DNA from: Takakia lepidozioides
Lineage: Eukaryota > Streptophyta > Takakiopsida > Takakiales > Takakiaceae
Direction: 5' to 3'
DNA length: 64,000 nucleotides
NCBI GenBank assembly: GCA_030704615.1
Contig: CM060733.1
Location: 53,322,001-53,386,000, forward strand
The notes beneath the pieces are model-generated. The model saw only the letters and a program-made list of their open reading frames with translations. It had not been told where the DNA came from and did no database searches. Position 1 is the first letter of the stretch, and each line of letters opens with the position of its first letter. Positions 58,480 through 64,000 of the stretch are shown piece after piece. The position numbers and the translations under genes are program-made.

Positions 58480-60153
58480 TTACGATGTGGCTTTCTTCAA
58501 AGATGAGAATGCCAACTTAGTACCAACACCTGATCCGGATGTCGTGACAGCAAATTCATCGTACCGGAAACACATCTCTGCCACAAAGAGATTCGCAATG
58601 GTGATTACCAGGTCTTTCCCTGCGCATTGCTTGTTGGCGAGGGTGGGTTCATCCGTCTCCCTGCCATTAGACCAGAAGACATGCCTGAGCAATTTCTCAC
58701 CTTCTCTACCGAGGAAGCGCTTAGGTACAAACTTGTTGGCATCGTCAAAAACCTTGGGATCTCTAGTGACAAATGGCTGGTAACCCCCCAGCAATTCTCC
58801 TTTCTTCACATGGAAAGATGCATCGTGCGACTCGAGTATGAAATCGATTTTGGCCCTTGCGTATTGGTAGGGTACAGGGGGGCTCAGCCGCAGACTTTCA
58901 TAGACCACTGATTTCACCAATGGCATGCTCTCAAGAGCTTTCATGGTGAGCCCTCCGTTGGCCTTTGCTGCGGCCCTCACCTCGTCAGCAAGCTCCTTCT
59001 GCAGCTCAGGGCCACTGTCCATCAAAAACTTGATAATCTCGGGGAAGAGAATATTGAATCCACCAAATGCATTGAAGCCGATAAAGAAGAGCAAGTTGTG
59101 CGTGGCCTCATCTCTGTCCAGCCCAGACTCCTCGGCCATGTCGAGAGCATCGGTGGCGTGCGTTTTGAAGAAATTGAAGAGCGTATCGTATTGCTTTTTC
59201 ACTAGGAAGTAAGGCACACGGAAGGAGTGTACAGTAAGCTCCTCAATGATATGCGGAAGTCCAAAGGGAAAAATTGGTGCTAGCTGCCCTGCAGTCCACA
59301 AAGTGACATAACTAGAACCGTTGGTGCCAAGACTTGCCTCGCCGGGAGCTACTGGATCCCTGTGCACAATGGCGCGCACCATAAAGTTGAAGGCAAATTG
59401 GGACAACTCGTCGGAGAAGCTGGGCTGTTCATTCTTTGCCAAGGCATTCTCCCACGCAGTGAAGGACTCATTGATAGCCTTGCTGAATTCGGGGATAAAC
59501 CTTCTGCCGTTGTTTTTCAAGACGTTGAAGCAAAATTGCTTCAGCTTGGAGTGGCGCTCCTCAGAGGGATCCAACCACGGAACCAAGCGGAATCCCCCGT
59601 AGTAACTCAAACTGGGCATGTACGTTCCCGTGAACACGTCCTTCTTCTCCACTTTACTCAGATCAAACAAAACGGGGAAGCTACTCTGGTCTAGCAGCAT
59701 AATTACTCTTGAATCTGGAAACCCAGGAGGCCCGGGCGGCATGTTCACGCGGTACACTGTGCTCTTGTACTTGTCCACACGGCTCTGAAAGAACTTCTCC
59801 AACCCCTGGAACCAGAAAAAGTCTAACCGATCCTTGATTGCACCTAAGACAGGGACACCATAGCCGCCCGGAATCTCCCTCAGAGGAAGATTTGAGCTTG
59901 AGCCTCCGGCCTCCGATGCCGGGGCCACTGTTTCATCCGAGGTGGCGACGGAGCAAGTTTCTCCAGCTCTACGAGTCTCACGAACTGATCTGATCGAGCG
60001 CGCCATGTTCGGCTTCAAACGCTGCCCACTATATTGTTCTCGCAATCTTAGAGTGTTTCCTTCTAAAGAAAACAACTCCGGCTTTCTAGACACTCCAAAT
60101 GCTGACCCTCGTCTCAATACGGATCCCACGGTGCATTGGGTCAGGGCGTCCAT
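58480..60153 (-). CDS. AOS: Allene oxide synthase-type CYP74 cytochrome P450, single exon
   Basis: 557 residues, full length for CYP74. It converts fatty-acid hydroperoxides to allene oxides, the first committed step toward OPDA/jasmonate-type oxylipins, without O2 or reductase. Residues 1 to about 85 are Ser/Arg/Ala-rich and low in acids early on, a likely plastid transit peptide, before IPGGYGVPVLGAIKDRLDFFW. Seen features: an I-helix FIGFNAFGGFNILFP (357-371) with the CYP74 Asn361 instead of the oxygen-activating Thr motif; ESLR (419-422); and the insert-bearing heme loop ending NKQCAGKD with Cys510 as thiolate ligand. Phe174 in VFTGTYMPS corresponds, as I recall, to the Phe/Leu position that separates AOS from hydroperoxide lyase, favouring AOS. 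It could still be a hydroperoxide lyase or a mixed-activity enzyme, as in mosses. The ATG at 60,153 gives the longest transit region and has no intron. Confidence 0.9.
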   Translation of the reverse strand: MDALTQCTVGSVLRRGSAFGVSRKPELFSLEGNTLRLREQYSGQRLKPNMARSIRSVRETRRAGETCSVATSDETVAPASEAGGSSSNLPLREIPGGYGVPVLGAIKDRLDFFWFQGLEKFFQSRVDKYKSTVYRVNMPPGPPGFPDSRVIMLLDQSSFPVLFDLSKVEKKDVFTGTYMPSLSYYGGFRLVPWLDPSEERHSKLKQFCFNVLKNNGRRFIPEFSKAINESFTAWENALAKNEQPSFSDELSQFAFNFMVRAIVHRDPVAPGEASLGTNGSSYVTLWTAGQLAPIFPFGLPHIIEELTVHSFRVPYFLVKKQYDTLFNFFKTHATDALDMAEESGLDRDEATHNLLFFIGFNAFGGFNILFPEIIKFLMDSGPELQKELADEVRAAAKANGGLTMKALESMPLVKSVVYESLRLSPPVPYQYARAKIDFILESHDASFHVKKGELLGGYQPFVTRDPKVFDDANKFVPKRFLGREGEKLLRHVFWSNGRETDEPTLANKQCAGKDLVITIANLFVAEMCFRYDEFAVTTSGSGVGTKLAFSSLKKATS

Positions 60154-60600
60154 AGCGCCTGGAGCTTCTGGAGAGAAACTCGGGCCTCTCTCTTAGTCCC
60201 GAACCAGGAAAGTAGCTCGCTAGAAGAGCACTACACTCACTCTAGATGAATGCGATGAGCTGACGACCCAACAGGAATTTCAAACCCAGAGAGAGAAGAG
60301 TTGCAGAGAATTTAGAGAGAGGGATCAGAGTGAGAGAGATGTCGAACCTTCAAGTCTTCAGATCTGAGAAAGCTCCTGGAAAATCAACACTGCACTCACT
60401 AGTGCTGTATGCAACGGAATCCTTCACGTTTTTTTTCAAAACACCCCCAGTCCACCCGTACCCACAAGGAGTGAAAGCAAGAAATGTCATACACTGAAAG
60501 CTTCAACAGCTTCTGCAGACACTGTGATAAACGAGAGAGAGAGAGAGAAGAGTCGGAGGCGACACGAGGTGCTCGCTACAAATTATGTTTTTTATATGTT
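60154..60600 (-). promoter_or_regulatory. AOS promoter and 5' leader
   Basis: On the minus strand a TATA box (TATAAAAAAC, plus 60587-60596) lies about 30 bp before a (CT)n tract (plus about 60,533-60,556). This would place transcription start near 60,560 and a leader of about 400 nt. Further CT-rich patches lie at about 60,290-60,340. Position is inferred from motif spacing only. Confidence 0.5.
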
Positions 60601-62500
60601 TTAGTAACTACCAGGGATCGGCCCATATATTAGGGATGAGGCCTATATGTCATTCTTTATTACATCATATCTCAAATGCTGATCCTTTATATATTTTTTT
60701 GGCTTTAATAAGTTCTGAAAAAACTGTCCCCTGTTCATCAAAAAAAAAAATTGGAGACTATAGTCTTACAATAGAGCACCCCTTTTCCTCAAAAAAAGGG
60801 AAAAAAAAAGAGCAGGAATAGGGTCCCTAAGTGCCACATCATGATCGTTTTCTGTCAAACTGCCCGAATTGACTGGAATTCTATCCATAAATGAAACTAT
60901 GAAAGTATGTACTGTACCTGAAAGTTATTTTTTGGGTTTGACAGAGTCGTACATTCTTTGAGTCAGACTTTAGTAAAGGAGAGCACTGGGATGTACATAG
61001 GTGAGGAACTCAGAAAAAGGTGAAATGAAAAAGGTAAAATATTCCTAGTAAAACAATAATTTGATAGCATTTTCATCATTTTTCAGCAAATCTCAAAAAA
61101 TTTACACCCACCATCAAAATTTATAATGTCAGCGCATATAGGGTGGGTGAGGCTCAAATTTGTTGTGGTGGTAAGTGGAAAATAATCATAATAATAATAA
61201 GATATTAGGTCAGAGGTAAAGCCCTGGCCCCAGGACTTTCCTGAATTTGAGACGCCTGTCCCGAGGGCAGGGGTCAAAAATCCCGGAAAGTCCAAGGGCG
61301 AGGGCGTTACCTTTCGTAAAGCACAGCCACGTATTTATCGTGCCGTTAGAAAGCAGAATTCATGGGGGTGCATTCTGCATTTCGGAATGCACCGCATCAG
61401 CTCCCTCGAGTGCATTCCGAAATGCAGAATGCACCGGACATTAATTTATTTTTTTTAATTTTGTGGCAGTTCTTTACGCAGGGTGTGGAGGGCATTACCC
61501 TATACGTAACAAACGAAGCTGCCCGTTTTCGAGACTGCCCGTTTCTCCTCTGCGTAGTAACAACAATTGTTGCCCAAGTTTGAAAATTGTCTGCCCAATA
61601 TTAAGAATAATAAATCCATAAAACATGGGGGACAGATTCCATAATCTGGGATTACAGCTCCTGTCCCCCGGCAAAAACCTGTAATCACTTGACAGGGAAA
61701 ATTCCTGTCAGGGAAGCCCTAATTTTAACAAAGCCAAAAAATCTGAAGGTTTTTACTGTGCGAGTGTGGCGGGTATCACATACAAATCAGGGGTGGTGAG
61801 CGAGAATAGGGGGCTTCCAATCGTGGGTGTTGCAGCAGCACTAGGTCTCGTGCCGACTCGCCTCCAGGCTGACAATGCACATAAAACACTACAAGTTTTA
61901 CGACCCTAATGACGCCTACTCCCACCACTTGACATGTGTACCCTAATAACCACCCTAATCTCTGATCCATCCTCTTTCCCGTTGTGTGACCTTCTTCAGG
62001 CAGTAGGTGAATAGTTTGATTTCTTTCTTCTGTCAACTATCTAGCTCTAAGAGCTTTTGGGTTTTTCCTCTTGGGGACAGTTTTAAACTTTTGTACAGTC
62101 ATCCCACTTGGGTCTTTCTATAAAGTTATGCGGTTTTTAGTCTTCGACTGTCAAGAGCCAAAGTGTAATCTCAAGTGGACCGAGGAGTGGACCCAGAGAG
62201 CCGAGTGGACCAAGGACCCAGGGCATCCCAGCTTTGACCCAATGGGCCCATACTGGTTACCTTTTCTATACGGCTCATTTTTCTAGGTGAACAACCTCCA
62301 ATAGTTACCAACCAATAGTTACCGTGGGCCCATATGCCAAAAAAAGGCTTCAAGCGTTTAGGGATTAATGAATGGATTTAATCATCCAGTGCTGTTTATA
62401 GTTACCCCAAGTTCCCAACAGTTGGTTGTGGTAACCTAAACTCAAGCAACAATCTGCTCTTTTAACTGGATGCATTCAATTCATGCTAATAAAATACCAT
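60600..62500. other. No gene recognised; AT-rich with short repeats
   Basis: Homopolymer A-runs (about 60,740 and 60,800) and several GC-rich repeat snippets (about 61,220-61,320) are present. There are no supported genes. It includes the hairpin described separately. Confidence 0.4.
61368..61434. repeat. Perfect 25-bp inverted repeat (hairpin)
   Basis: Arms 61368-61392 and 61410-61434 are exact reverse complements with a 17-nt loop; one more pair extends outward. Each arm itself contains GTGCATTC..GAATGCAC, a smaller palindrome, so a branched fold is possible. No transposon hallmarks or genes are adjacent. Confidence 0.9.
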
Positions 62501-62507
62501 GCGACAA

Positions 62508-62572
62508 GGTAGCAGGATTTGAGCCCAGAATCACCAGGGTGGCACTCAGTGCTCTATCCAACTGAAGCTACC
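62508..62572 (-). other. tRNA-like sequence (pseudo-tRNA or tRNA-derived repeat)
   Basis: The minus strand reads GGTAGC..GCTACC ends (6-bp stem). It has an A-box region TCAGTTGGATAGAGC and a B-box-like GGGCTCAAATCC. The D-stem has an extra base and the acceptor is 6 rather than 7 bp, so I do not call a functional tRNA. It may be a tRNA-derived repeat head. Confidence 0.5.
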
Positions 62573-62647
62573 GACAACTTTTTTTTTTAAGTTATCCCTT
62601 AAAGGACTAGCTATTTTTTGGTGGGCCCACTAAAAAAGGGTGCATAC

Positions 62648-63283
62648 CAGTGTTGGGCGGGTAACCGGACTGATACCGGTTAACCGGCGGGTCAGGTAAG
62701 AACCTAACCGGAACCGGAACCAGTTTGGAGAACCGGAACCGGGTTCCTGATTAGGTCTTTCATGTAACCGGAACCGCCCGGTTCCTAGTGGGGTCAGGAC
62801 CGCCACCAACCGGAAGCGGGAACAGGGGTGCGGTTCGGTTCCGGTTCGCGCAGTTATGGTATGTCCCTACTTAATGCGGGCCCGCCAGCCTCCAGCCGCC
62901 AGCCACATCAAGTCGGCCCTGCTGCTGGTTGGGTATTTGTGCCTTGCCTGGGTGGTCCTGGGTTCAATTCAATCCTTCTACATGTGCCTTCAGCTGTCCA
63001 TTGGCCCCTTGATGGGCTGCGTGTTGAGTAATAGACTCTGTAAATTCCCTGGACGTTAAAGAAACTTTATCTTTACTTCATATGTTTTACGTGGCCGGAA
63101 CCGGCAATTCTTTCCAGCAAATAACCGGAACCAGAACCGTCCTAATGTTCAAGAACCGGAATGGAACTGGAACCGCTTATTTTTCATCCCAAATAACCGC
63201 CCCAGAACTGGAACTGTAATTTAAAACCTACCCTGGAACCGGAACAGGAGGTTTTTGAAAAAAGCAAGAACCGCCCAACACTG
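62648..63283. mobile_element. hAT-type MITE, copy 4 (636 bp) with perfect 8-bp duplication
   Basis: It begins CAGTGTTGGGCGGGTAACC and ends GAACCGCCCAACACTG. Both sides carry gtgcatac (62640-62647 and 63284-63291). The interior has dense CCGGAACC/GGTTCCGG motifs interrupted by an unrelated piece at about 62,855-63,080 that contains a B-box-like GGTTCAATTC, perhaps a nested SINE. There is no transposase. Confidence 0.88.
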
Positions 63284-63291
63284 GTGCATAC

Positions 63292-64000
63292 CCTTATGGA
63301 CGAGGGTGTAACTTCTTACCCCCAATCATCCAGGGAGATGAACCTTATACTTATGTGGATATCTACTAGATCCAGTCCTGTCAAAAATATACGGTCTATC
63401 AATTTGTAAATATATTCAAAAATTGCATGGAAATAATTTTTTTGACCACAAAATTGAAGTATCCAGTTGAATCTCTCTAAACAAAGGCCCTCCATAATCT
63501 GATTATATGGCACCTAAACTACTGCCTCCTGAAAAAATCAGACCAATTCAGATAGGCTGCTTTGTATGTGAAATCTGGGTGTAAATTATCTTGTTTTGGC
63601 TTCTTTCCCAATTACAGTGTTAACATGTTATAATTTTTTCTTAAAAACAGAAATGGACAACCGAAAGGTTAAAAAGGTGGAAAAAATAACCACCGTGAAG
63701 GGCCTGAAGGCTTATAGTGGGGAGTCAAGGACAACAAAGAAAAGGGGGATCTGCTAAACTTCGCCCAAAAAAAAGAGGTAAGGGAGCCTCAAGAGCTCCA
63801 AACATAAGTCCGGAGAGTCAATCAGCAAAACAACAGGGCTGCCCGAAAGACAAGATGCTAGCAGAGGAAAGTGATAGGAATCGGTAAGGCCATGAAGCTA
63901 TCACTTATAATCACTACTAAAGTCTGAACTGAGAACCACTAAAATATGAGTTGAGCTTTGAATTTAGGTTCCTTGGCCCTAGTGTGTCGTCAATTACATT
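63292..64000. other. No gene recognised
   Basis: AT-rich sequence with short frames only (65 codons at most). Nothing indicates a gene or a known repeat. Confidence 0.4.

Overview
The window is nuclear DNA of a land plant. It has GT-AG introns, (GA)n/(CT)n tracts, SINE-, MITE- and LTR-type repeats, a PLS-class pentatricopeptide (PPR) gene with a DYW relic, a plastid-type CYP74 and a class III HD-ZIP gene. The HD-ZIP III protein reads most like bryophyte (moss-lineage) members, for example DFCTLRYTS, AWKGMPEFTFAN and NAKLTALNKLLMEENERLAKH. I therefore favour a seed-free plant, probably of the moss lineage. That is family-level recollection, not a search result.

Layout. 1-15.9 kb is repeat-dominated. 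It holds SINE-like repeats with (CAAAA)n tails, hAT-type MITEs with 8-bp target duplications, a LINE endonuclease scrap, a broken kinase-like gene and a segmental duplication (about 8.63-10.39 kb versus 14.50-15.83 kb). At 15.96-17.81 kb is a small multi-exon coiled-coil gene model. 18-27 kb is mostly unrecognised sequence with microsatellites, a dimeric tandem repeat near 25 kb and a GC-rich island at 26.3-26.9 kb. 29.1-39.8 kb is a complete 18-exon HD-ZIP III transcription-factor gene with a miR165/166 site split by an intron. 44.4 kb carries a probable first exon of an unknown, possibly plastid-targeted protein. 47.5-51.3 kb is a plant-conserved gene of unknown function with a C-terminal glycine-rich membrane segment; its middle appears frameshifted. 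One of its introns holds a complete 376-bp TRIM retrotransposon whose LTRs contain a tRNA-like cloverleaf. 53.05-56.4 kb is a PPR gene whose repeat array is intact but whose E/DYW tail is broken. 58.5-60.2 kb (minus) is a single-exon, plastid-type allene oxide synthase (CYP74). 60.6-64 kb is repeats, including a perfect 25-bp hairpin, a tRNA-like sequence and a fourth hAT MITE.

The genes do not form a pathway: HD-ZIP III acts in development, AOS in oxylipin synthesis and PPR in organelle RNA metabolism. The most unusual item is the TRIM with tRNA-like LTRs, a parallel to the 5S-derived Cassandra elements. Next are the selective decay of the PPR editing domain and a hAT MITE whose empty site is preserved in the paralogous duplicate.

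Limits: exon boundaries come from reading splice motifs, phase and remembered family sequences. No alignment, folding or database search was run.
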